Shown here: one piece after another, positions 1-10,772 of the stretch | Position numbering within the stretch: the first letter of the stretch is position 1 | Layout: every line of letters begins with the position of its first letter | Assembly (NCBI GenBank): GCA_011009095.1 | Contig: VTPC01008773.1 | Span: forward strand, 6,858-70,857 | Direction: 5' to 3' | Source of the DNA: Ignelater luminosus | Taxonomy: Eukaryota > Arthropoda > Insecta > Coleoptera > Elateridae | DNA length: 64,000 nt | Notes under the pieces: generated by a model | Seen by the model: the letters and a program-made list of their open reading frames with translations, nothing else | The model's database searches: none | Told to the model about the DNA's origin: nothing | Made by a program: the position numbers and the translations under genes

Positions 1-216
1 ATGTCCCTTCCATGTCCTCTACAACCCTTTCGTTGACTGGACTATTCGTCTTCTTGATTATTCGCGGGAGTAAATACTTTTTCCAGATGTTCTGCGAACA
101 CCTTGGCTTTCTCTTCTGTTGATCTTGCCCAGTTGCTATTATCTTGTATTAATGGGGAAATTGGTTGAACTGGTCTTTTTAACTTTTTAATTGCTTTCTA
201 TAGTGATAAGTCATGA
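1..216 (-). pseudogene. Jockey-like LINE ORF2 fragment, cut by window edge
   Basis: Read on the minus strand this encodes a piece of the linker between endonuclease and reverse transcriptase of a Jockey-like non-LTR retrotransposon. Visible peptide blocks are KAIKKLKRPVQPISPL, NWARSTEEKAKVFAEHLEK and VFTPANN. They align with the same segment of the longer LINE at 13842-16490 (KATKRLKRPILQIPPL, then WARSNQ), so both are copies of one family. A stop replaces the expected Trp before KAIKK, and the frame shifts near position 45 (NSPVNERVVEDMEGT continues in another frame). The rest of the element lies beyond the left edge. Confidence 0.7.
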
Positions 217-3200
217 GAGGATAAAAGGTTTACATAGTACTTGAAGAAATCGTTTTCAAAATTGTGGATGGCTTGGTGATTCTGCAAGGTCCGGAAGATT
301 CTATATTATTACAAAGAGTAATTTAAACAAAAGAAATCTAGAAATATACAATTCCTAATTTATTATAATAAATACACCAGCCAAGTAACAACTTCAACAA
401 CAAACTACGAAACTCAGTTAAATAAATCAAAGATACGAACCTACGTTAATCCTTGTCATTCTCATACCAACCTAAATCAGATAAATTTGGCGGGATCTTT
501 GAATGAAAAAGTAACAAACCGTTACTATCTTCTATATCAAATCAGCAACTTCCAATACAGGAACGTTTTGTAAGGTGACAGGAAAACTTAGGAATAATAA
601 TAATAATATTTCTTTGGCTGCTGAAAGGCAGTTGGTTAATAATGGGAAAAACAAAAACCGCTTTGGGAGACCTAAGGCACCTGCTCAGTCATGAGGTATT
701 TAAATTTAAAAACATTTAAAAGATGAAGCTAAAGATGAGGCAAGCTCTAAATGATTTCATAGAAAAACCCTATAAGAGAATTAGTCTGCGCGGTAGATTG
801 AACTTTGAGTCTCCAAACTGCGACCTAAGCGTTACCGTTGAGATGTGCCATTGTTTATTATAGCCAAGACAATCAAATCAAATTAATGTTTAACCACCGA
901 AGATGGCGAAGATGCTGATTGTCTCCTCTTTAGTCAATAAAATAAAATGATGGGTACGTTTAAGTTGGAATAGAAATAGTGGTTCTAAAGGGACAGGCAG
1001 TCAGAAAATAATTAGAAGAATCTGTTTTTGTAGAAGCAGGCTATGGATGATTCCAGGAGTCTTACTATCCATTATCAGCTTAAACCTGACCAAGTGCATC
1101 AGGAAAATATGAAGAGCTCAGACAATGTTGAGTAAACCAAATCGACGTTAAGAAAAAACGGGTTGTTTTAGAGTTGATGAACATTCTTTCAGTCGGAATC
1201 TGAAATAATAAATAAAACAAAGTGTCAATACGTAATGCGCAGAGGAAAGTGGTATCTTTTCTGAGGTAGTTGATATAGTTATCTAAAGGAAAACAAAATA
1301 TTCTCTAATAATATGTTCTTCAACTCCCAAGTTGTTGAGATTGACAGAAACACTTTCTAGGATGTGCTTGAACTTTTATTTGGAATTGTGAAGTAAAAGA
1401 CTGGAGGACGTCAAAAGCGTGTCCTCAATTCTGGAGGGATTTGAGATGCGTACTTGTTGGGGCAAGTACGGCCAGATCACAAACATCCGCCGAAAAGTGA
1501 TCACGATTCAAACTAAAGGTCGGTGCGTAACGTGAGTTAGAGTAGATCTTGAAGTGAATGAGTAAGGGAAAAATAATATTCACGTGCCATCTATGAGTGG
1601 CAGCCTAAAATGGCACGGTAGATCACTGAGAATGAAAGAATGAAGGCTCTGAGAAGAACCGCTTCAGTTCTACTACAGGATGTATGAGAACGTGATCACT
1701 AAATAGGCAAGAGTAGGGGTGAGGTAGGTACCCCAGATAACCAGGTGAACGTCGCTTTGATTTTATATTTGGAGTGAGAGTAGCACTAAATACAGTGACT
1801 AAGATCCTAGAAGGGTTAGGTTTAATCCGTCACAAATAGAATCAGACCTCCAAGCGTGCTAGAATCTTGTTAGAAATCCAAGAACCGGAATGGTGTAAGG
1901 GAGATGGTTAACTCCAAAAATCTTTTGCATATTAAAAAACGAAAACTTAGAAGATCATCGGAGCTGGGGTATAAACCTTATATAGGGCACAATAACAATT
2001 CCCCTATATTCATAACCATAATCCGTTTGTAATATTTTCTGCTTCTTCAAAAGTGAAGACATCACGGTACAATTATAGTTTCGAGGAAGAATGACGTCGT
2101 CAATTAGAAGCATAATCTGGACATCACATAGCACGAGTAGGTTTGAGAAAATAGAAGGAAAAAGAGAAAGAATAAGGAAATACAGCAAAAAGAATGCTGC
2201 TTAATACAAGTAATCGGTTACTCGATACTAACTAATGTAGTCAAGATTATCAGAAAGAATTTCAGGTTTTCGTATTTGAATTATTTTAAATTTAAAGGAA
2301 AGCTTAGTTAAAGCTAGAAAGAAAAATTAATTAATGGCTTCGAAAGTAAGTATATACTTAGCATAATTTTGAAACTAAAAATCGAAACAAGAAACTTTGA
2401 TTTGATGTAAATAGCATGCAATATTTTTATCATCGTCTAACTATAAATTCATGTTCACCCTTGAAAGAGGCGGAGGATTCACTAACTACGGGACCATTTA
2501 TTCTTCGGAAAAGACAACTTTAGATTAGATTATAAAGGTCATCCGGGTCTAGACTTGTGGGTACATCATACAAATGTCACTTATTTATTATGTTTCTCCT
2601 GACTTTTAGATTATAATAGCAGGATATATCTAATGGTTTCATACGGTTTTCTATTTAAAAAAACCTTAAAAAAGTCATCTAAGGGTTAGAAAACTATTTT
2701 TCAGTAGCCTACACAATTTATTCTGCTGTAAGAAAAATTGTAAAAAAAGGTTGACAGACCTACAGTTTTACCACAAGTTTCGGTCCGGCTTAACAAACTG
2801 AAATCTATTTATGAATAGGTACATAAAGTAGAAGTTTGAACAAAACACAGTCTGACTTTTCTATTGAAAACTGTTGGTTAATGAAACGTGATTTTTCATT
2901 GGCCTCTTTTATATACAGCCATAGATTTTTTGCAGTTTTCGTTACCTACCAATCTTTTCAGATTTAAATTTAAAAGCGATTATGAAATAAAATAAGTGCG
3001 CTGTTGAATTTCCATGAGCAAGAAGGAAATTGTCTTTCAGATTTTATTTCCTTCAAGAAGCCTTTTTTTCCTCTCTTTTAAGTAGCTGAAGGGCATAATA
3101 TTTTATATTCAACACAATAATACATCCTTGGAGAATTTCAGAATAAAAGTCTTTTATATTTTATAAAACTTCTTAATTTCACATTGTTTAAAAGGATAAT

Positions 3201-4199
3201 AATTGATTTTTACGTATTTAACGGCTTCCCATAGAAATTTATAATTAAGAATCAAAGCTTTATTAGAATAAGAACGATGGACTTCGCTTTGAATTTTACA
3301 TTTTATTTTTACTGAAGCTCTTATTTAATATTGAAATACAAAAGTAGGGCATCCTATAGTGAGTTACCTTTGAGGTTCCAATAAGGTTATTAAATTGGAA
3401 ATCAGTCGTGCATGATTTTGAGATCTTTCTTTTTAGTTTCACGGTTCTTAGTTTAATATGGTTGAAAAGGTCATAAATGCGAGTAGAATGGAAGGTATAT
3501 TATCTTCTCTGAACTCGCTGAAATATATCGTTTCCTTATTTTTTGACCAGTTACATACTTTTATCAATTTTTAAAGACTTGAACTTATTTACTAGATTAT
3601 TACATGATATACAAATCATATAACAAACTTGTAACACCTTTTTTAACCCTTCTTGGTTTTTTATTCTAATCCAAAACAATCTGTTTGTGTTGTATCTGTT
3701 TATAGTACACAAGTTATTTAAAAAGTATGGTTAGTCGAAATAATATACTATAATCCACACAGTTTCAAATAATGAAACAAGATGAACGTTAGACATGATG
3801 TCCTTTTAACATTGATTAGCAATTGTTACTATATTGTTACTTTTAAATAAAGAAATGATGAACGTAAACAAATGGTAATCTAATTTGAACTGTTATATTT
3901 ACTAAGTACACAACTTCTAAATGTGTATCTTTCATAAAAATCCAGAAAACGTATTAACCATCAAATTCAAAGACAGTATTAGAATTACGTACTGATTTCC
4001 TGTAAACAGAATTTCCACATCTAGAACTACACAATGACGATAACTAAATTAACTAAACACCCTCGTCAAAGCATAACAATACCCAAACACAAAATCATAT
4101 AAGAAGAAGCTTCTAACTCATCAACCACCAGCTGAAAGGTCATTACACATCGACGTAGCAGGCACACACAAACAAAATACCTTGCGTACTCTAACCTAA
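217..4199. other. Gene-free AT-rich stretch
   Basis: No gene, RNA or intact mobile element recognised. ORFs are short and of random composition. Two patches of higher GC (about 770-900 and 1390-1760) look like old repeat sequence, but I could not assign them to a family. The rest is AT-rich with homopolymer runs. Confidence 0.5.
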
Positions 4200-4201
4200 T
4201 A

Positions 4202-4229
4202 CGAGGGTGGTCTGAAAAGTTTCCGACCT
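4202..4229 (+). repeat. mariner 5' terminal inverted repeat
   Basis: 28 bp, perfectly complementary to 5467-5494. TIRs of this kind are bound by the N-terminal helix-turn-helix domains of the transposase. Confidence 0.95.
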
Positions 4230-4379
4230 CAACGTGAAGATGGCAGCACTCGTAAATAAAAGCTACTGAATTTCGTTGTTCATCTGTTGACAGTTACTCA
4301 CCAAAGTTTCAGCCATTTTGGACGCGCAGTTTTTATGTAACAGTCGTTTGAGTGAGTTGATGTGAGTCTTTTTGTGAAA

Positions 4380-5429
4380 ATGGACAAAATCGAGTATCGA
4401 GCTGTCATTAAATATTTGTTTTTGAAAGGCAATACGCCTTCGCAAATAAAAGATGAGTTGGATTCTGTGTATGGGGACTCTGCACCATCATTTACCACAG
4501 TGAAATTTTGGGCTGCTGAATTTAAACGTGGCCGTAAGAGCTTGGGAGACGATGAACGTTTGGGACGTCCAAAAACTACAACTACCGACAAAAACATTGC
4601 CAAAGTTCACCAAATGGTGCTAGACGACCGCCGAATTAAAGTGAGAGAGATAGCAGAGGTTATCAACATGTCAAAAGAACGTGTTTGTCACATATTAAAT
4701 CAACAATTAGGCATGAGAAAGCTGTCCGCGCGTTGGGTGCCGCGTTTGCTCACGTTAGACCAAAAACGTGTTCGAATGAATATTTCCAACGCTCTTTTGG
4801 CGCAGTTTAGGCGAAATAAATCCGAGTTTTGGCGCCGATTAATTACTGTAGATGAAACGTGGATACACCATTATACGCCCGAAACAAAAATACAGTCCAA
4901 ACAGTGGACTGCGAAGGGGGAACCGGCTCCAAAAAAAGCAAAAACTGTTTTTTCGGCTGGGAAAGTGATGGCGACTGTTTTTTGGGATAGTCATGGAGTT
5001 ATTTTAATCGATTATCTTCAAAATGGAAAAACCATTACAGGAGCATACTATGCATCATTACTTGACAAGCTGAAGGCAGAACTTGCGAAAAAACGGCCAC
5101 ATTTGCAGAAAAAGAAAATTCTGTTTCACCAAGACAACGCACCGTCTCACACCTCAGCGGTTGCTATGGCAAAAATCCACGAATTACGGTTTGAACTGCT
5201 TGACCATCCGCCTTACTCACCAGATCTAGCCTCAAGCGACTTCTTTTTGTTCCCTCATCTACAAATTGCGCTCGGAGGACAAAGATTTTCGTCAAATGAA
5301 GAGGCAATCACCTTCGTGAACAATTATTTTGCAGAGAAAAATGCCGAGTACTATTTGGACGGGTTACAGAGATGGGAGCATCGCTGGGAGAAGTGTGTAG
5401 AGTTACAAGGAGACTATGTTGAAAAATAA
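4380..5429 (+). CDS. mariner transposase (DD34D), intact
   Basis: Encodes a 349-residue transposase, the usual length for mariner (about 340-350). It would excise and reinsert the element at TA sites in the nucleus. The N-terminal third has the paired helix-turn-helix architecture: MDKIEYRAVIKYLFLKG, then the FTTVKFWAAEFKRGR region, the linker LGRPKTTTT, and a second HTH around VREIAEVINMSKERV. The catalytic domain shows all three acidic residues: VDETWIHHY, HQDNAPSH and PPYSPDLASSDFFLFP. Exactly 34 residues separate the second and third Asp, so this is DD34D. I chose the ATG at 4380 because upstream in-frame codons lack an ATG and MDK gives the expected N-terminus. No stop or frameshift was seen. 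It has no host neighbour or promoter that I recognise; expression would depend on sequence inside the element. Subfamily is uncertain. Confidence 0.95.
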   Translation: MDKIEYRAVIKYLFLKGNTPSQIKDELDSVYGDSAPSFTTVKFWAAEFKRGRKSLGDDERLGRPKTTTTDKNIAKVHQMVLDDRRIKVREIAEVINMSKERVCHILNQQLGMRKLSARWVPRLLTLDQKRVRMNISNALLAQFRRNKSEFWRRLITVDETWIHHYTPETKIQSKQWTAKGEPAPKKAKTVFSAGKVMATVFWDSHGVILIDYLQNGKTITGAYYASLLDKLKAELAKKRPHLQKKKILFHQDNAPSHTSAVAMAKIHELRFELLDHPPYSPDLASSDFFLFPHLQIALGGQRFSSNEEAITFVNNYFAEKNAEYYLDGLQRWEHRWEKCVELQGDYVEK

Positions 5430-5466
5430 AAAATAATTTTCAGAAAAAATGTCTTGTATCTTTGTT

Positions 5467-5494
5467 AGGTCGGAAACTTTTCAGACCACCCTCG
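5467..5494 (-). repeat. mariner 3' terminal inverted repeat
   Basis: 28 bp, perfect reverse complement of 4202-4229, followed directly by TA. Confidence 0.95.
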
Positions 5495-5496
5495 TA

Positions 5497-8400
5497 TGCA
5501 AGAATCTCAGCTCGTTGCTAAAAACAAAAATCTAGCAAATACAAACCAAAAGTGAAAATTCAAACATCTAGCGTTAATTCAACTTTTCGTCTGGCGTTCA
5601 TTAAGATTAATTCATTCAAAAATGAAAAGTAACTCAATACACATCAGTAGTACAACGGCAGGTATTTCTCTACTAATTGGACCAGAGAATGAAGAGGCCA
5701 CATTTTTAAGAAATTTGACAGAGGAAATATCGTCAGAAGAGTGACCTCGCCATCATCCAACCAACTAACCTTTAAATGACATAGACAAAACTGATCTTCT
5801 AAAAGTCTAAGGCGGATTTAAGATGTTGACATGCAAGTCTTGTAGCTTATAGACTAAATGTTGAATCGCTTTGAGGTATTAGAGAGAACAAGGATTTTTT
5901 TCCAAACACGATGACCGACTTACAACTCTACATAACGATGTCAAAGACTGTAATGACTTTGAGCTTCTTTAAAAAGAGAAAGAGATTCTTTTACGTCATC
6001 AGCAAGAAACTGTACATCAACAAGCAGAAATTCATAAGGAGCCTTTTCATAGAAGCTATCAAAAAAAGATACGTAGAAATCAGAAACTAACGGATCAGGT
6101 GTAAAGCCGGTACTTCCATAAACACAATCACAATGTGCTCTACACATTTGTATAAGATTCTGGTCCTAATCTTAGTGATCATTGTTAATGTAACTGTAGC
6201 AATTACGATGACTCGATTAACCTTTTCTCTTGCACACGCCTGGAGGATGATAATCAGGTCTGAGTCTAATAGAAAATCTGTCTTATTGTATGAATTGTCT
6301 AAATTAATTGCTAGTACATTAGAGTGCATTATCGGAAAGAATAAAAAGCTGCTTTTCCACAAAATGAACAATAACAGGGGTCTTGGCTTCACAAAAAGTT
6401 GTTAAATACGAATTTGAAAACGAGCTACCTCTCTTTGACCTAGGAAAAGGTCAAACAACATCCAAGCTTACACGTTTGAAGGGATATGATATTTTCTTAG
6501 GTTTACCCATTAATTCGGCTTTGGAATTCTAAAACATTTATAACTCGAGCAGTCTGATGGTACACTTAGCAACTCGAATTTCTTTACGCATCTGAAATCA
6601 ATTTAAATTTGATTTAACATTTTGAAATAACCCATATAAGCTGCAGTGGGTTTTTTATGGTACTGCTGCGATATGCTGTCGGCACAACAGTTTTCCATTC
6701 GAGAAGATTCGATCTAAGAGGATATTTAGAAGGGACAAACTTATGTAAGATCCCGTCTTCTACGCGCCACACCATAGACAAAAAAAAGCAACTTGGAGTA
6801 TCAGGAATTGAATCTAGTAAAATTTAACGAAAACACTTAAGAGAAGCTCTAGATAAAGCATCAGGAAACACATGGTGTTTACTCTTTCGGTGTTTAAGAA
6901 AAACTCGAATTGCTAAAGGCTAACTGTCCAACGCACGAGCCGATTAGCTTGCACACCAAAATGATATCTAATAAAGATGGTTTCCGCCAATTTTCTTGCT
7001 GTCCTAATTAACTCAAATGCAAAACCAAAGAAAACTGATAAAATTTTGATGTCTGAGTTTGCTGGATTGTTCTTCGGTATCACTTATCTTAACGTTTTCC
7101 TTTTAGTTTGACATATCCGATTTAGTCTACAATTAGCTCACTGCTGTTTAATGCAAACCATTGAAGCCTATTGTACTTCCTCGAGTTTAGTATATGGGAA
7201 ATCCTGTGTCACTAAAGAGATTTAAAACTTTTTCTACTGACACTTAACTTATAGGCATAGAGTAGGTATCCAGGTGTCAGCTTTTGATAAACAAGACATT
7301 CACTTAGGCTGTAGTGAAGAATTTCTTCTCTCTGTCACATCCTCTACACAATGAAATTTGGTTATCTCCCTACACTATGAATACGTATTTACAAATATAC
7401 ATAGATATGTTGGTTGTGCCTTGTTGTTAGTCGAACTCTTTATTTTTCTTACGTCCTTCTTTTCTAATTCTAGATACTTCTAAGTTTTTATTTTGAAAGT
7501 TTCTAGGTAAAAGTATCAAGTGCCTTATTCCTAATTTTCTCAATAAGCACCTATTGTTTATATGTAGTTTTTGTATAGTCTTTAATCCAAATTTTTTCAA
7601 AACTGTAAAGAATTGCGCAATTTGCCTATTTTGCAAGGACGCTAAGTTTAGATTAGATGCATTCGGGAGACAGACAATAAAAATATTTAAAATTGAAATC
7701 TAGACGAGCATGTGAAATTTTTGTTTAGCAAAAATTTTTAACAAATAACTCTGCTAAAGAAACGGAAATTAAGGGCAATAAAAAGAAAACAGACATACCA
7801 CGTTATCCAGGACTTCGAAGACGTTCTACAGCGCTGTACAAAAAACTGGAATCAAAGATAAAATCTGCAACAAACAACGCACAAACACAAACTCTCTTAA
7901 CCCACGCTTTCTAAGTTTGTTAAAATTCCTTTTATATTTGAAATTGAAACGATATTAAATACTAATAGAACTTTAACAATCAAACTAAGATTGATGACGA
8001 CTTCATCTAATGCATTTAAGTGAATTAAACTCTTAATACTAATCAAGATTTATAAAAATAGAGTAAAAGTCTTTTAAAGGTATTAACACAAATTTTTTAA
8101 CAAATAATTTCTAAGGTCGAGAAGTTGGGGAGGTTAAACGGTGCACCAAAGATGCAGCTGTTACGCAGGCATCATCAGTCCATCCTAACAGAAATCCAAT
8201 TTGTACCATCAGCGTTTGACAATCTGGCTGCGAGTTGATCGGAAGCTACGGAGAATATTCTTTACTCAACAGTTAAATTAAAGTTGAGACTCACAAAACT
8301 CGAGATTCCGGGACAAGCTTATTTATAACCAAACATCTCGCATGAGACCTAGAAAAGCAAGGGTACAGTCCTCTTACCCTCGCTGAAATGAGGCTTGTCA

Positions 8401-9457
8401 CAACTACAAAACTATGCTACTCGTAGCAATTCACATATATAGACGCATCGCGGGCAACCTTCCGCTCAACTGACCTCTTAGCGCTGGGTCAAATTCACAC
8501 ATTAAGTCCCCTTCAACAGAATATACCTTGTGTCCCGCTTGATATACTAATTAAATTGAAAAAGAACTCGTCAACCCAAAAATTGATTTTATGATTAATA
8601 AAGCTACAAAAACCACTCGACCTTCTAGTGAGAACTCGTTATTTATTTTGTAATTTTGTACTAATAAATAAAAAGTCAAAAGTCAAGTCTTTCCATGTCT
8701 TATCTTTATAGCATTGTTCGCCCAATATAACATCTTTATAAGTATTTTAAAACGATAATTATCAGTTTATTAGTGAGATATTTGAATTAGTTCTAAGATC
8801 TAGTAAGTAGTTAGTCATAATTATCGTCGGTCTTTGCCAAAACCTCAGTGTCCGTAGGTGAGAGTACATCTAGATTTCTTCAATTTAAATCAATGAAGAC
8901 ACTGTACCTATTTCTAATATAAATCAACAATTATGGGTGCTTTTGTATGTCGTTTACTAATTATCGTTCCATGATAGCAAAGTTAGATGAAGCCCTTTTA
9001 CAGTTTGTTTATCCTTATACTCTTATAAACGGTAAAACACCATACAATTATACATAAAGCAAAACTAATACGTACTCTACTCCCAACCCCATATACTCCT
9101 CAGGCAAATCGCTTAGCAGAACTATCTCTTCAAACTGTGAGAAAGTCGTAATGTCCATAGTAACTTACGTCCTAACCCTCCCTTCTAGATCTGCACGAGT
9201 CTAAGGCCATTTTTTTTTATTTTACCCATGACAAATTTTTGTCGCCCAATGTGTGCTTGTGTGCTGTTCTGATGTTTATAGACCTTTTGATTTTCATTGT
9301 CTGGGATTTGATGCTTTTAAGGTCTGTTTACTTTTGGTTTTTAGCGTGAAGATTTTTTTAGCTGAGCTTTGGTCTTCGTTTGGAAGATTTGTAGTTTTAT
9401 TGGTCCGTGTTGGCCATTGTTCTTTTTTGTGTGACCTTAATTTTCTTAACTTTTCGG
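5497..9457. other. Gene-free stretch before the gag relic
   Basis: No host gene recognised. ORFs such as those near 6133-6405 and 7427-7636 are short, lack known motifs and look like chance. Around 8100-8640 the GC content rises, with a TATATA motif near 8437 and an AATAAA further on. This could be LTR or leader sequence of the gypsy element whose gag starts at 9458, but I found no matching second LTR and do not call it. Confidence 0.45.
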
Positions 9458-10772
9458 ATGGTTTATCGCATGAGTGTGGACAAGTTAACTCGTGAAGTGT
9501 TACAGTATGAATTGGCCATCCGTGGGTGCAATCATCAAGCTGTCACCATTGCATTAACGAAAAGTTTGAGAAAAGGTCTTGAAAAGCAACTTCTGGAGAC
9601 GTATTGAAACGCCCTGAATATTCATTCTTCTGTGGATGATTTTGAACAGTTTTCATTAGAAATTAAAGTTCTGCGAGATTTGGTCCGAGAGTTAGGTTCT
9701 ACCGTCCAATTATTGTTAATTGAGACTAAGTTTGCCCATCTGCTGAGACGTTTATATAACGTTGTTGCTAAGAGAGATGAATTGATCTCATCTATTTCAC
9801 TTTTGATGTCATATCAGATTGCTGTTATGGAATTGAAATTGAGTTCTTCAATGGAACCTTCTTATGTTGTTGACATCCGTCATGGATAATGCATCTGTGG
9901 TTACTTCTAGGGTCGCCCCAATTGTTTCGTCCGTAACTGCCACCAGGTGCACAAACTACTGCTACTGTTTCGGCTAGTAGTCCTAGGTCTTCTCCAGTCC
10001 GTCAGATTTATTTCAAAGTTACTCCTATAGCTAAATAGGGTTTAAAGTTCACTGGGGAGGAAACCTAAACTGTGAGTGCGTTCTTGGAACGAGTGGAAAA
10101 GTTGAGTAGGACCAGGAATGTGTCCTTGGATCAGTTGTTTATCAAAGCCTATGACCTATTTTTGGCTAAAGCTCTTATTTGGTGTAGGGCAAATAAAGAT
10201 TTTGTCACTAACTGGAAAGAGTTAGAAATTGCTTTAACTAGTGTGTTTTTATCCTTAGATTATGGTTATTTCAGGAAATTAATCGTTGTACCCAAGGTTC
10301 GGATGAAACTATGTATATGTTCACCGCTATTATGTAAAGTATAATATGTTTTTTCTTTTAAATGAACCTCTTTCCGAAGACAAACAATTAAAGATTCTTT
10401 GCCGTAATATCGCTCTTTTTTACCAATCCCAGTTAGGTCTAACCAAGTTTTTTTCTACGCAAGATCTGAAGGAATTTTGCGCCATTAACAATTATGTTGC
10501 TCCAACCCGGAAGAAGACTGATTTAGAATATGATTTTGCCTATGTTGCCACTGAGACGTCTTCAGTTCAGACGGTTGCTTTTGTAGAGCCTACCATTCCC
10601 TCAAATAAGTTTTCGAAACCCAAAATGTTGGAAATGTAAAGGTCACTTATTCTCGTCTTGCCCTAAGGCAAAGGGTAAGAGCTTTTGTTTTCGTTGTGGG
10701 AAACCTGATGTAACCGCGTGTTCAAAATGTTCTAGTCCATCTTCGCGAAACGCTTCCGGAAGACAGGTGTAA
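9458..10772 (+). pseudogene. Ty3/gypsy-like gag, decayed
   Basis: A degraded gag gene of a Ty3/gypsy-type LTR retrotransposon; gag packages the element RNA in virus-like particles. The reading starts at ATG 9458 or 9470 (MSVDKLTREVLQYELAIRG) and runs through an in-frame TGA at 9605 into a helical region (about 9632-9889). The retrotransposon gag core follows: GLKFTGEE, then SAFLERVEKLSRTRNVS, then FLAKALIWCRANKDF. Stops and frameshifts interrupt it near 9889, 10036, 10066, 10300 and 10345. A later block (LSEDKQLKILCRNIA, YQSQLGL) is typical of insect gypsy gag. The end has two CCHC-type knuckles, CWKCKGHLFSSC (two residues short of canonical spacing) and CFRCGKPDVTACSKC. I found no protease or polymerase directly downstream. 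The pol relic at 58820-60355 may be from a related element, but it lies 48 kb away. Confidence 0.8.

Larger units (their letters stand above)
4202..5494 (+). mobile_element. Complete mariner transposon
   Basis: A full-length Tc1/mariner-superfamily element of 1293 bp. The first 28 bases (starting CGAGGGTGGTCTGAAAAGTT) recur as a perfect reverse complement at the other end, and TA dinucleotides flank both sides (4200-4201 and 5495-5496), the target duplication expected of this superfamily. It carries one uninterrupted transposase gene. Perfect TIRs plus an open ORF suggest recent insertion and possible autonomy. The subfamily cannot be settled by eye. Confidence 0.96.
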
